Part shown: positions 15,711 through 30,700 of the stretch, in pieces
How positions within the stretch are numbered: the stretch's first letter is position 1
Layout of the letters: the number at the start of each line of letters is the position of its first letter
Assembly: GCA_031213475.1 (NCBI GenBank)
Contig: JARUPZ010000031.1
Location: 126,501-190,500, forward strand
DNA length: 64,000 nucleotides
Direction of reading: 5' to 3'
From: Nereocystis luetkeana
Taxonomy: Eukaryota; Sar; Phaeophyceae; Laminariales; Laminariaceae
Made by a program: the position numbers and the translations under genes
The notes under the pieces: generated by a model
Told to the model about the DNA's origin: nothing
What the model saw: only the letters and a program-made list of their open reading frames with translations
Databases searched by the model: none

Positions 15711-18700
15711 GTGATAAGTCGTATGCTACATATATATCGTATGTGTACATAGAACCGGCGTACCGAGTGCCAGGTACTTTACTGCAGTATACGAGGTACC
15801 TGGTATATGCTACCTGGTACCTCGTATAAAGGGGGGCGAGCACGTAGTATGCATGCAATACAGTACGCGACAGCAGTTTGGGAATGTGGATGCTATTTGT
15901 TTTCGCTTCTTTGAAAATATCAGTACAACAAAGCATTTATGCTGACCTTCGAGAAGAAACTGTTAACTACCATGATATAAGAATTAATTATAAATTAAAT
16001 CGAGAATTGTAAGGGGGTCGGCAAATAAGGATCTGACATAATGCATGGTGGCGGCCCAGAATTGCCTTAACATTTCCAAACACCGCATCACAAACTCAAC
16101 AAAGCCGCCTCCTCTCCCAAAACTATATCTCACGGGTTACCTATTGTTGAGTCACAGCAGTGCTTGATTTCTCAAAGTAAGTACACAACGCACCCAACAG
16201 CACCGAACAAAAAAAAAACGCCGACTCTAGCGAAACCTCCCCTCTCCAAGCGTACGGCGGCTGTCGTTAAGCTTGAATCGTAATAACATACCCATGATAC
16301 AACACCATATTATTGTCATCTTTCTTAAACGCGATTGTGTTCCTGTGGCAGCGGAGGGCATAATCAATGCCTTGGCCTGCACTGCGTCGGGGTGGTCGAT
16401 TCTCGTTGGTGTGAGACCGCGACAATGGGTCTCTCTCACGAAGATTTGCGGGACCTGACTGCACTTACACTTACTTATCGAGTTGAAATCTGATGGCGAG
16501 ATGCTTCAGCGTCTCTTCGAGGTACTCACGGGACATACATGCCGTCAAGGGCTGCCATCTTAGTAGTGTCAGTAGCTTGGAGGGCTTTCGCTTGTCATTG
16601 CTGCTGAAGCGCATGGCTAACACTGTATGTAGTGGGACTGCGCGTGGGGTCGTTAGGTGGGTTGATCACTCGCATGAATGAGTCTGGAGCGGACCAAACA
16701 ATGCCATGCGTACAAGTGTTGTGGGCACCTTGATGAGCACGGCCAAAATACGCGGCACTTGAAGCTTCCGCCATGTTCATTTAGCACGGAAGCAAGCGCG
16801 GCGGTGGGTGTGTAGGTGTTGCTAGAGCCCTTAAGGAGGGAGAGAGATGGAGGGTGCAATCCGAGGCTGGCAGAACAGCCAGTTGGGCGGTTCGGCTTGG
16901 AAGAGGAAGACTCGCAGTCAGAAATAGGGGGCTAACCCTTTTGCCACTGACTGGACCTTCGTTTTGGGGAAAATATGCACGGCATTTTTTTAGAGAATAT
17001 GATCATTTCTGGAGTTGGAAAAAAGGTTTTGACGCGTAGCGTAGATATCGCACGTAGCCTGAATGGCTGTTCCAGGTCTAGCAGTAGTACGCGTGTACAG
17101 CGGCAGTGCTACGGGTACTCCAGTCGTTGAACGCGGGCGACATGATGAGCGTTGATGTGTGCAGTCCTCAAGCTTATCGTTCAACATTGTGACATTTTTC
17201 ATCATGGGTGGGTGCCGTGCGGTAGATGGTACAGTAGGTCTTGAGAACATGTAAAAGAAAAACTCGCATTCTCCCTCCGTCGCAAGATATGAATTAGGTG
17301 TTCAAGAAGTTAGTTTCCTGCATCTCTTGGGCGCAACAAGTAACTGGATTTAAGCATTTATGTTCAAATATGAAGGAAACTAAGCTCCAAGGTTTGCCCG
17401 AAATGAGGTTTTCTTAGCCCCTTTAGAACTCCAGTCCCGTTTTGGGGACAAGGCACTCAAATTCCAAGTAATTTGCCCCCAATTGTCCCCAAAACGAGAC
17501 TGCAGTCCTAAAAGGGTTAATTACTGTTATGGGGCTACTGTTGTTATCTTTGTCACCCGGTACAACTGTGTAAGCATGAGCGTCAACGTCGATCACTCAC
17601 AAATACCCCACCACCAGAAAGAAGAAGGAAACCAAAGGAACCCCAAAAAAAGGAGACCCATGTACATAGTATATACCCTGGAAATTCAATGTATTATTGT
17701 ATAATATCTTCTATACCTACGGTACATGTATCCGGTGTACAATAAATACATCTTTAACGATCTCTGGTGCATATCACTTGTTGACCGAAACCAGGCGAGA
17801 CCGAGGGGTGTCCGCCTTCCCGCCCGCCACCCTACTAGTAGTGCTGGGGCAGGTCAATCCCGAGCCCGATACCCAGCTTAACCCCTCAATCCTACACGAC
17901 TGACTTACAACATTATTCGTGCGACGTTTCGGCCGCGGGAAAATGCATCGGGGTAAGCTTGAAAATTTCCTAGGTTTGCTTGGGGCGACTTAACAATGAC
18001 TTACTAAGGACTTACTCCTACAGTAGTATTGATCCCTAGAAGTGAGGAGGCTGGGGGAGGCGTCACACGTTTTTCGAGACAAACACTTGAAAGTACAGTA
18101 GTACGCCGTTTACCATTGCGCGCACCTTTTTACGGGACTTAATACTTGGAATTAGTTTGCCCTTTTTAACTTCTCGCATGGTTTATTAGGGGATAAACTA
18201 CGGTACATAGTGCTTGGAATTTGTCAGGGATCGCGGTGCATTCCCCTGAATTGGCGTGGTACCAGCGGCTGACGCTGGAGCTGGTGCATTTGGTATTTGA
18301 AACAAGAAGAGCAAGAAATATCGGTTCGAAACACAAAAAATAGATAATTAGTTTTTAGTTGTCGTAGGATACTGCCGCGCTTTTGTTCCGGAGAGTTCTT
18401 CGCTTTCTGTTATTATTGTAGTCGTTTATTAGAAAGAACAACACTACACATTGTCGGATGGCAAGCGTAATAAGAACAGATAATTAAATTTAGCGACCGT
18501 CGGCAGTACGCATAGATACCACACCGACCGGCGGAAGGGCGCACCAACGGGAGGGCTGACTTCTGGCTACAGCAACAGTGGTGTACCCAAGGTGAACCAC
18601 CCCCTGCCAAGCCGCTTTCAATTAATAGTCTTATATCTGCTTCGGTTTTACCCCTCTTCAAGACCATAATGTTATGGTCTTATTCCGCGGGATAATACAG

Positions 18701-21700
18701 AAAACAAGTAAGTGAGGGTCCCGCTATGACATGTATGTATGTGCAGGAAGGAGCAGTCGGCACAAAACATTGTGCAGGACGTATATCGTCAATTAATTTC
18801 GACTTGCACGTTAGCCCAGACCAACCCGAACCCTAGCTCTAATAATCCTGACCCTAGCCCGAGCCCCAACCTTCTTGGGGGGCGCAAGGTCAGCAGTGAG
18901 TGGCAGTCACGCGGCTCCGTCGCGGGTTTTCGTGTCTTTTTCCCACAAACCATCCGGGCGACCGAAAGGCCAGCCTTGATCAATAAGACTTGCATCCTGC
19001 ACGAAGTTTTGTGTCGACCGCACCACCTGCACATGATAGAGCAAGTACTCAAGTCAGGGGTCTTGCATGTATGTACCTGCACAGGCGTTATTTGCCCGAC
19101 TTGAGACCGGTTTTGGGGAGATAGGGGCAAATCGGTCCTAACTGTTTTTTCGCGGGAAAATAAACGATTTTCCCGGTCTTATCTCTACTATAGTCTTAAA
19201 CCGGATGGCCGTCAAGTAAGTAAGTGGGTACACCATTGCATTGCTGTACATCATCAGCATGCAAACGAAGCAGGCGCAGTGCTCATCATCCGTCATCAGC
19301 AGCACGCGCACAGCTGCGCAAGTATAGCACGAGCACACGACGAGTGGACGGTAAGACACTGCCTGCTGTTGTTGGTGTTGATAGGCCGAGACGCTAGGAC
19401 GCCAGTGTTGGTGGTTTTCTCTGAATGGAAGGTGTTTAATAAACCATGGGACAAATAATGACTGACAACAAGTAGACTTGTTGGAGCTATCGACTTGTTG
19501 GAGCTATCTACTTGCTGGAGTCTGTGTAGGTTAGTTCTGTGAAGAGTGACAATAATGTGGTGGGCTGTGGTCCTGCGCCAAAATGTTTATGACTAACTGG
19601 GCGGTCGTCTTGTGCCTCATGTCTAGACCCACTGGACTCTCTTCCTGTGGTCGTGCGTGTATAACAGTGCTGAGATCTCGAACAAGTCTACTTCGCCACA
19701 TTGTTCCTGAAGTATATTCCAGAAGGTTCTCTTGCCGCGGGAACGGTCAAAAGTTGTTATCTCATCACACCGCGTTGTATCCTCCGGTTTTCTTGTTCAG
19801 GTTATCCATAGGCTATCACTAACACAGCAGCTCTGCAGCTCACTGCAGCTCCCACTGCTATCAGCGGCTACCTTTGGTGAACGTGGACTACGTGTAGGCT
19901 ACCCAGCCTACATCTAACATAGATAGTGTGCGAATATTTTCGCGGTAAAACAAAGCTAACGGGCTCGCTGTACATTTTGAAGCGGGTTTGCAAGTCGTCC
20001 AGAAGCTGCCCACACCAGCAAGAAAACTTTACACAGCGAAGCAGCTCTTACACGAACTCAGCAAATTGTGACATCCACGTGACCAACTCGAGGGCTAATA
20101 CTTCTCTTTTTGGTCCCCACGTTCGGCCAGGCTATTACATGGCTATATGTGATCATGGCCGTGTCGGGATTGGCGTCGACGTTATTTTTTTTTGTGGCAT
20201 TTGCGACGGCGTCGGTACATTCGAAAAACCGTCTGGCGCTCGCCAAAGGAGATGATACGTCTACGACTATTAATATCATTGAGGTGAGAGGGGAGAGGGG
20301 AGAGGGGGGGGGGGGGGACGATAGCATCACTCTTCGTGATTAACCATCGTGTCGCAATGATTGCCATTATTGAGCTGGCTGTGTCGTCCAAGTAGTATTT
20401 TGAGCAGTCAGCCGCTGCCCAGCTCTCATGGATTCTGGCGCCCGCTGGTGGAGATCCACTTTGTTTGGCAGGCCACCTGTCTCCTCTATACATACATCCC
20501 CGCACTTTAACGTATGCACTAATCCTTTGCGACGGTCCGCAGGGAAGCCTCTGCACGAAGTTTATGCGCGTTGTAGGCGCGATGTCGACATCGCTTTGCG
20601 TGAAGAAGCGCCTCCACCTTCGTTCGTTCGCACTTTGTTCCAGCTCTTCTTGCAACAACAATGAAACGTTCGTTTTCAAGCCCTTCACACCATCCCCATC
20701 CTTTCCTTTACTTTAGTATATCTCCCCTTATTTTTCTCCATGGATTCATCACACTCCTCACGTCCGTTGGTTGTATCTAGCCCCCCGTTTCCATCTATAT
20801 TGTGACCCTCCCCATTTCCGTCGGCAGTGTCACCCTCCTGCTGTCCATCGGTTTTGTCGACCTCTTCTTTTCCGTCGGCGTTGTCTCCCTCCTGCGCTCC
20901 GTCGATTTCTTCCTTTTCTTGGGTGTTATTGTACTCATGACGTACGTTCGATGTTTTCTACTTTTTCATTTCTGTCGGTGTTATCGCACCCCATTTCCGT
21001 CAGTATATTGTCCTCCTCCTTGTTTCCATCGGCTTTATCCCCCTCTTTCCCGCGCTTTGGTTGGTGCAAGCGATGTCTGCCTGGTCGATGAAAGCTCGAC
21101 GTGCTCCGTCCTGGCATCGTAGGGACGCGCTATGGTCATACGACTACGGCCATGTATGATATCGAGTACACCCCCCTCCCTGGATGCGACCGATCCTAAC
21201 AAACCCGCACCTTGACAGTAAGAATAAGAGATATACCCTGATTAATGTGGTAGCACCAAAACTAGAAGATGTAGGAGATGTATGGGAAGGGAACGCGAAG
21301 TTCGTAAAACAGTTGGAAACAGTACATCTGGCAGCAGCTTTAAAAATACGAAGATATTCAACTGCGGCGAGTAATACAGTGTTGAGAGCAGAACTGGGAA
21401 CGGACGTACTCAAGACAAATAAATGAAGACATGGTAAGGTTGGAATGGCAATATAAAGTAAGGAGCATGCCGAAAAAAGAGATTGCCAGCCATAGTTGAT
21501 AGAGCTGTGTAGGAGAAAGCAACAGAAGGGCGAGCTGGAATACGGTGGGATAGCGCTGATGAGAAAACATGGAATAACAAAGGGGGGGACCAAGAAGAGG
21601 TGATGTCCGCAGAAGCGTCTGGGAGGTCTAGGTACAAAAAAGAAGAAGCAGAAATTATAGAAACAAGGAAACAACTAGCGCGGAGTAACAATGTGAACTC

Positions 21701-24700
21701 ATAAACACTAAGTCTTGGAGATATACGGGGGATTAAGCGGAGGGATAGGAATGGAATCGTATATGCACGGCCCAATAAACTTGGCGAAAACGTTGAAACT
21801 GCGATTTCATGTTGGTAACCTGGACGTGCCAGAAAGTAGAAAGAGGCATGCCAGTAGCCAGGAGGAGGAAGAAGATGCACAGATGTGCCCGTGTGGCGAA
21901 GTAATAGAGAGTAGAACCCATATAGTAGGAGAATGTGAAACGTACATGGAGGAACGGGATGTGTTAGGAGAGTAGGTGAGGGAAATTGACGAAAGTGACA
22001 CTAGATAGCAGCGAGAAAACGATCGCTATCCTAGGAGATAGATGGTGGCCACAGGCGGCGAAACAGGAAGGGGATAAGATTGACGTAAAGTTTCTATGTA
22101 GTATATGGAAACAGGCAATGAGCGCCCAAATGTTGGAGGTGTCTCTATTAGGAGTAGGAACGGTGCTCCGCCCCGAAAGGGACGCGTGGTCATTGGTCAG
22201 ATGACGGAGGCAACCAACAAAACGAGTACGCCCCCCCCCCCCCCGTTTCCGTCGGTATAGTTGACCTTCTCTTTTTTTCCTTGGATATTGCCGCTTGTCG
22301 CTTTTCCGTCAGTTTTAAATCCCCTCCGAGCTTTTCCGTCGATTTCATCGTCCTCCTCCTTTCCGTCGGTATTGTTACCCTCCTGTTTTCCGGCGGTTTT
22401 GTCGCCCCGCTAAGTTCGGTCTGTTATGTCTTCCTTGTTTCCGTCGATATGTATCCCTGCTCTTTGCCGTTGATTTTACCGTCCTCTCTTTCCCGAAAAA
22501 CTTATCGGCTTCCTCCTTTCCGTCGGTTTTATCGCCCCCTTCTCATCAGTGAACTGTTGTCGGCTTCCTCCGTTCCGTCGGTTTTATCGCCCCCTTCTCA
22601 TCCGTCAACTGTTGTCGGCTTCCTCCTTTCCGTCGGTTTTATCGCCCCCTTCTCATCAACCAGTCAATTGTTGTCGGCTTCCTCCGTTCCGTCGGTTTTG
22701 TTGCCCTCCTTCGTTTCGTCGGCGCTTTAATTGTGCCGCTGACCGTGGTATGCTAATAATAATTCATCGTATGGATGGGGAAGCTTGTCCGCGGCGTCAA
22801 ACACGGTGATGAGCACTGCCGCGATGGCTCGGGGGGGGGGGAGCATCCTTGTGGGACGGAGGCATGTTTTACGTGTACTACAGCATTGCCTTTCCTCTGA
22901 TCATGTTCGCCTCCATGGAAGTTTCGGAGCTATGGCTGAACTGCCTGCCATCACAGGTGCGGACTTGTGATATCACGCACACCACAGCTTGCCACAGCTG
23001 ACGTACTGTTTTTTATATCTATGTTTGTTTCGCAAAACTACACGTTTGTGGCGACTGGAACGTTTTGAAGTGTACCAGCTCTTTGTTCCTTTGGGTCGTG
23101 CTTGCTTGGAGTATGTGGAGAAATCCGCCCTCGGTTTCGGGCAGGAGTCGGTCCAAACCCGGGCCCCGCTGTTAGAACCGCAGTCCCCTTTTGGGGACAA
23201 ATCAGTCATTTTTTAAGTAATTTGTCCCCAAAATGGGACTGCAGTTCTTAAACGGCTCTACTTAGCGTTCGATACGTATCGAAAAGGGTGATACACCGAA
23301 AAAACGGACTTCCATGTATCGTACTGCTGCGTGTTTTCCTCCGCCCCCTGGCGTTCCCGTTTCTATTTCGCCGATACAGAAGGAAACGTTTCGGCGTATA
23401 ATATCATAATATCGAACATCGTATCGAATCTAATTTCGTTTATCCATATTGCATCAAACTCGATTATCGTTCGGTATCCATCACAAGTGCGGAATCCTGG
23501 TATGTACTATATGTAGCCGGCATACCTCCCTGAACGTTCCCAACGCGGAGAAAAGTGCACGTGAGAGGAATCATAGGCAAGCGCAAGAGGACCGATTTGA
23601 ATATTGCATTACACAACTGACGGGGTTTTCTTTGTCAACTTGGACCTCGAAACCGGCGGTGACATTCAGAGCCGAGTTCGTCGTGGGTGTCAGGAGCCAG
23701 CCGGCGAGGATATCATGAGGCCAGAGTAATAAAGCGCTCGCTCTGGTATCCTCCGTTTTACGATTGGATCTTGAAACCGTTGAGGTCCTGATCCCTTCTC
23801 TCACGATACCATCCTTTCGGTCGCTAACGGCATACAGCGCGGTTCAATTCGCACGACCATCGAAATCGCACAAACGTTGTCGACTGCGCTGCCTTCGAAA
23901 ATGCGATCATTTGGGAGGGGAACGGGTTGGAGGGCGTCACTGCCAAGCCACTCGCTCAAGGTAGTACAGCATACCCACTGATTTTTATTTAGCTCAAAAG
24001 GTGTGCTGAATGAAACCTACCAGTACTACGTACGGTACAGGGTGACGGCTTCTGTAGTGCGCAGGGGGGAAAACGCCGTCAATGATTTCGCTGCTGCAGG
24101 CAGGGTGTGCACGTTGCTGTCTACACCCCGTGGTTCTGCTGACGAACGCGCGTATTGCATCTCGTGCGGCAGATGCTGCGCCCGGGTAGCGCCATGGCCA
24201 AGATCAAACGCGACGGGGAGGAGAAACACCTGTTCGTGTGGATGGGGGTGTCCAACATGGTGCTCGCAGCGCTGATTGGGCCCTTATCGATGTGTTTCAG
24301 ACAGAGGCGTCTCATCACCGTCTTAAATGCATCAACTTTGCTTTCTTGCGCGCTGTTGGTGAGTGGTGAAGCACGAGGCTGTCTGGCGCACCGTACGGTG
24401 GACCGCCCGAGTGGGTCCACGGATCAATGCGTGTGTGCGTGAAAAACAAGATCGATGCGAGCACTCGAATAGGCCGATTGTGTCACGTTGTATATATGGT
24501 ACCAAGCAGAAGCTGTTACTCGTCTACTCGAGGAAATCATTGCCGTTTTTGTTGATGCATCATATTTATGCTTTGCTACATCAGCAGTAGTCAGTACCTG
24601 GTATGCTACTACGGACCAAGTGGAATGAGGCACTTCTTCCCGATGGCTGATATTCTAGCTTTGTCACCTCCATCAAGGGGTCGTGGTGATGTAGGTATTA

Positions 24701-27700
24701 TGTTACCGATCGGCGACTCGGCAGAATTCTGGTTCCTGCTGTAGGAAAGTATGAACTCATGCCTGCATCAACACGACCCCTAGTTGAAGGGGATAACGTT
24801 AAATTTGCTGTTGACCATCAAAACACACTATTAATACTGTATTACTCATTCAACTTGGTCTACAGCAGTAGCGTGCTCGTGCTTGATGTTTATGGCAACG
24901 AACTACTGTAGGCCATGTATAGCATACCTCGTTAACCACCACAGTTTACATACACAAGATGAATGAAGCCTCTGACAAGGCTATGAGTAACCCCTTCATC
25001 ATTGCACCCACATACACATATTGTAGGATGTTTTTGTGCTGTGCAAGGGTGTAAACCGCCGACACAGATACATCACGTCACATGAACTGCGAGCAACCCG
25101 CGCTGTGTGTCCGACACGTAATTGCGTGGGGGGAGAGAGGCGTTCGTGAACTGTGCCATACAGTACGATAATTTTTATTTGTTCCTCTTGGCTTTTTTTT
25201 TTCTGGGAATGTTCATGAGTGATCGACGCTGATGCTCGTGCTGCACATTGTCGGATGACAAGCATAAGAAGAGTCCATACCAGATACTGTAGACTGTATT
25301 GCAGTTATAGACCAGAGAGTTTGCTACGTACCGTACGCACCCTGTAAGAAATAGCCTGTTGGGACTCAGGAATAGCGACCAAAACAACGAATGCGATGTT
25401 ATCAACATCTTTAATTATTCTATCTAGAAGCTTGTGATTGTCCGTATCCGTGCAATTGTTGTCGTTCTACGTGCGTGTGGTACTTCACCTCGCATTGCAG
25501 TTCAGACACCCCCCCCCCATCCCAACAGCCCACGGTGTTTCGTGTGGTCGATGCTGTAAATGTCGGGTTTTTTTAGTATCCTTCTGAAACCTCGAAGGAG
25601 CAACATATATGCTGATGTTTCGTTTAAAAACACACCAGGTATACGTGAACGTCATGAAAACGAACCCCTCTCACCCTCTGACACGGAAGTCATTTTACCG
25701 GCCCACGTTCGGCTTTCGGAACCGATCAGGTCGGCGCAATTTTCATGGTGGGCGTGCATCTCACCAAGGTCATCAATCAAGCTAACAGTTACTCCAAGGT
25801 AGGTGGGGAGATGAGCATGTTTCATGTTTGGTTGGCTTCTTGCTGTTTACGGTGGCACCACAGATAGGCTCTGCCCGGAAATACAAAGGCCGTCTGGTAG
25901 GGCTGGGCACTGGCACAGTACGTACGAGTATGTACTGGGAGTGTTTATATACTATTTGAACTGGCCAGCATATTCGCCAGTACATTCGTGCGTACGGCCA
26001 AGTACGGAAACCCACCAATTGCGTTTCGGAGGAGAGATAAGGGGCACAGTGTACTGCTGCAATCCAATCCAAATGAATACACGGATAGGGTTAGACGACA
26101 GTATGAAGGCTACTGAGTGAGTCAGCCCGTGCTCAACCCTACCGTCTGGGCATTGACTTCAATATCCAAATGGTCCTTACATTTCCGCACGACCGTTTCA
26201 GCATAGACATACAACGGATACGAAGGCATAAAATGCCAAGAAGAGACCAGCAAACGATTTAGTTTCGAATCGGGCTCAGTATCGGATCCTTCAAGCTCGA
26301 ATTTCTCGACGTCGTCTTTGCTTGTCCGAGCGTTACCCTCGAGTACCGCCTTTGCCGCCCTTCCCTGTACCCTTCCCGACACCAAATCCTTCCTGAATGC
26401 TCGCACGCCCCAAGAGCGACGAGCGAGAACTCGAGGGATCATTTTGGCTCGTATATTCCCAGGAAATTCCTGCCGGTATCCTGAGCTTGACGAGCGACAA
26501 GTTCGCGATAGCGTGCGGTGGGCAACTCCTCTTTCAATGGACTTCAGCTGGATCTTGGAGTTTTTAGTCAGTTTCGTCCCTTGAGTTTTGGGTACGTATG
26601 TACGAGCTTGAAATATACTTTGGCCGAAGGATCGTTTCATTCCTATGCCCCGCCCCTCGATCTGGTGATGAACGCTTCCTACGAGGATTGTCTCCCTCGC
26701 CCTCAGTCTAACCTCTCTGACACATCTAATCTCTCCAAAAGCCGACCAACGACATTCTATCGTTTCATCGATGCCCTATGTACGCGAGGGGGGTTAGCTG
26801 TTGGTGGAGCTTTCGCCGAGTCGCGGGCGCTGGCACATGGGAGTTTGACGACGTTCGCCAGATACTTGTTTGGAGCCTGAGTGGGGCATGTATGTATGGT
26901 ACGAGCTCAAGCCACGCGAACCTTCAACTTTCACGCCGTCGTCTCTCGACTATATAGCCTATATCGCTTTCTTCGATTCAACTGCCCTCTCCAAAACGCC
27001 ACGAGCGATCTTCGGCAGAATCGGGGCGGAGATTTTTCATGCTCAAAGGTTATGCTACGGAGCAAAATGATTGTTGTTGGAGCTCTGGCGGGATCTTGGA
27101 CGCTGGATCTTGGGAGTTATACGAGTATGACGTTCTCCACACTTTTGTTTACGGCCTGTTGTCGAACCTTGCTTATATATATAGTCGTACGAGTGAACAG
27201 CATCTGTAACGCAGGTCACTGTGCATACAATACGAGTATGGATACGTACGCACATAGCTAATTTTGATAGTGCGGTAGACTACCTCATAAATAGGATCGA
27301 CTACGAGTATTTACTTCGTAAGACCCTCTGCCATGCGCTTCCTGTTGTGCACGAATTCGAGGCTTATAACCTGTTGGCGATGTATGTGGCCGACTACCGT
27401 AGTGATGATACCCGAAAGATAAGCCCTAGCATTGCTGTTTAGGCAAGTCTGGTTGCGACTTCAGCTACTTCAGCTCAGAAGAAATGTGCTGATGTTGATA
27501 TGAGGCGCTCTATGGACAGAAAAAGTAAGTATGAAAGAGAGAGTGAGAGGATAGGCGCGCGCTATCACCTGTCAGCTCTCGGCTAGAAGAATGCTCTACG
27601 GCTAGTACCGGGTCGTTGTACTGACCCACGTACGGCAATGTTCCTTGGTACTTGCCCAAGGGGGTCGATACTTTCTTTCGGCAAGATTGCTCGTTCTCGG

Positions 27701-30700
27701 TACTAATACATATCGATCGTCCAACGAAAACTCTCGTACTACTGCTCTACATCTGCATACGAGTATGCGCTCCAAAGTACCGAAATCCGGACAGGAACTA
27801 GCTACGCCGCATTTTGGCTATAATACAATGACGCCTTGCTTGCAACGTTGAGTATCAACTATATAATCAGTCGAACTCACAGCTGACGTATTTCCTAATT
27901 TTATAAAAACAACCATTACATCCTGGATCGAATGGACATACACCTTATAATATACCAGGTACCTGCTATTGAATACAAAGAGGGATTCAACGCGACGGGC
28001 TGATGCCTGCCACCGCTCCGCGTATGCCCGCAATAGGCGATATATGTAGGTGCGATGGAGTAAGCTGATGCCGCAACGAAAGCAATGCCAACGTTGCATA
28101 CTTCCGCGCCGACGCTGGCCGCACGAGCCCTCGAGCAGGCCACGTGGCAGGCCCTCCCCGGGTCAAATCTAGGCAGGCGGGCACGGTAGGGGAAGAAGCA
28201 AAATAAAAGAGCCATCTTGCGTGAGAAAAGGGCCTCGAAGCACGCAAAGGACTCGGAATTCGTGTGCTTCGTCGAGGGGGATCTCGGTATCGTGGATAGA
28301 TGCATAGAACAGGCACGCCCGATGTATTACGCGGCTTTCAAAATTGAGTATCAACCAGTCAGTCGGTCGAAGTCACAGGTTCCGTATTGCAATAACTTTC
28401 ATCAAAAACCTGGTATCATTCTTACATACACGCGTAACCACTTTACACGTACAAGATCGCACTTAAGCTTATACCACGCATACACTGCAGTTACGTAGAC
28501 ATACCGTACAATGCTGTCTGCCATGTGTACGCTTCAACATCACTCCATGCCATGCTGCTGAGCACTCGCTATATATAGACGACAATTTTACCGATCAGAG
28601 ACTAGGTAGGGCACTGCTATGTACTGCTGTATGAAGCGTAGTACCTATCGCCCAAAGCGCGGCTAGCAAAGTCCCTCCCTCGAAAATGGAACCGGCGGTA
28701 ACGAGCACCGATGATGAAGAGATGCCCAGCATTCCGCCACGTTTCCTGTGCCTGGAATGAGTTGCGTTAGTTATGTACTATACGTGTGCATCAACTGAAA
28801 TAGACCAAACAAGAGAAAACATGCGCCCCTTCTCGCTTTAAATTCCGGCTGTTGCCCTCGGTTTTCATCGCGCTTGGTCTAGGCTCTAGGTTCAACCCTG
28901 CTTCACCAACTCTCGTCAACTTCAACTCATTTTTATTCTTGACGCAGACACGGCAAGCTTGGCATGAAAAAGCTAAGAGGTCGATTTGGAGACAGATCTC
29001 CGTCTTTGTCGTAACGGGTGCTGTATTGACCGCTGCTGTTGGGGTGCTGGAGCTGACGGAAATCGGCCAACGGACCCCCATAATCCCTTTTATAACTATG
29101 GTGAGTTGGCGTGCGTGTGTAATAAGGTGCGTTTGCACATACTCGGGATGTTCCCGAGAGTACTTATTTTGCGCTTACAGCGTGAAAACAATGTTGTACG
29201 TACGAATACGAGTTTCGCGCGTGGAAGCGTGAAACCGGACTCCCTACTCGTGCTACGCGCGTGAATGCGCGCCAGTAGTCCCCTTACCCGCTTCGCGCAT
29301 GGAAGCGTGAAAGCAGTCCTCCCTGTAGTAACCCTGTAGAACACACTTGACGAAATTCGATGTAGATGACGTCAGGTCGGTGCTGGTCCTCTGGCTTTTT
29401 GAAGAAAAACTTTTTCCTCCACACTTGAAAACCTGATGGGCTTTCTTCGTAATTCCTGTAGACGAACTGATGGATATGTCGTGCCGTGGTGCCAGTCGAT
29501 GTTTATATGGTAGACTGGAAGTCGAGGCTCATAACCTGAAAGAATAATGCATGTGTCGAGGCCCTGCCACTCTGAAGAGAGATGGCAGAGGTGGCACCGA
29601 ACTTTCTGTGGAGATCACTTTCAAGAAGAAGAAAGAAGATGGTTTGAAATTGGCTCTTAAGTGGCCATTATAGAAGGAATCTTGATCTCAGAGATCAAGA
29701 GAAGAAGAGGAAAGGAGGAGGAGAAAGGGTAGAAGGAGTGATCGTGGTAGGGCTGACCTTTGCCTGGTCATCCGGTACAATCATGGAACAATGCCCACTC
29801 TACGGGCAGTTCAAGTTGATCTGACATAGAACAATGCCCACGCTACGGGCAGTTGATGTTGACCTTATCATATGGAACATCATGGAACAATGCCCACTCT
29901 ACGGGTAGTCAAAGTTGATTCAATCTACTAGTTAGTGTACTGGCAGATAGTCCGTTCCATAGCAACATTCCTATGTGAACATTCTTATGGTAAGCTAGCT
30001 GCCTTGCTATACGCGTATGATCAACGTCTCGACAGAGGTAAGTTGAACACACAATAAATTGAACTACAAGTAAGTATAAAACGACCTTGTAAATCTTACC
30101 GCATGTTGTGTCTACTCGATATCTATACTAAGAGATTCGTATACTCGTATCAGTGCGTATTGATTGCACATCACAATAGATACGTATATGGATCTCAACG
30201 TCCACATGCTGACATACAGTACGAGTGCACCCTTGGTACATGTATAACACTTCCCTTCGGACAACGTGCGACATACGTACGGGAACACGTCAACGATGTT
30301 CACTCGTAAACAGCTACAGGGAGAAGGACATCCTCCACGGATACCGAAGAAGGGAGCATGCTATGCCACCAGCATTCAAGGAATAGCTCATTTCGTGGTC
30401 TACCTCCGGCTTAACCTTGACCTACTCTCCTCCATCAACCTTCCTTAAACCCTTTCCCCCACAACCGTCGCTCATTGTACAGTACGCTTGCCTACCCTCT
30501 GTTCCTCGACCTCTGAGCCGCATCCAGATCCCACCCTTGTTACAGCGCTTGCCTTGTTCCTATTTATAAATTGGCCATCCGTTCACCAACAACCCATCAG
30601 ATAACACCTTCACACTTGACTTCGTCGGGGACACGGGTTAGGATATCACTTCTACACGTACGTGGCGTTCCTTTCACAACAGCACCACCTGCGTGTGCGC

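Larger units (their letters stand above)
15711..20130 (+). other. Copy A intron between E1 and E2
   Basis: It contains a perfect hairpin (15788-15828), ambiguous short frames on both strands at 16.2-16.5 kb, a family 2 MITE at 17418, a degenerate CCCTAA-like stretch at 18825-18875 and a small 22-bp repeat at 19480-19520. Much of it is not matched in copy B, whose equivalent intron is 3.0 kb rather than 4.4 kb. No gene is supported. Confidence 0.55.

Noticed and set aside
15788-15828. Rho-independent type terminator
   Set aside because: The hairpin is not followed by a T run and the context is a eukaryotic intron.
18825-18875. Possible interstitial telomere tract (CCCTAA-like)
   Set aside because: Units such as aaccctagctctaataatcc are too irregular to call a telomeric array.
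29400-30070. Possible solo LTR
   Set aside because: The stretch is specific to copy A and ends in an ATAAA-rich region, but no TG...CA boundaries or target duplication could be fixed.
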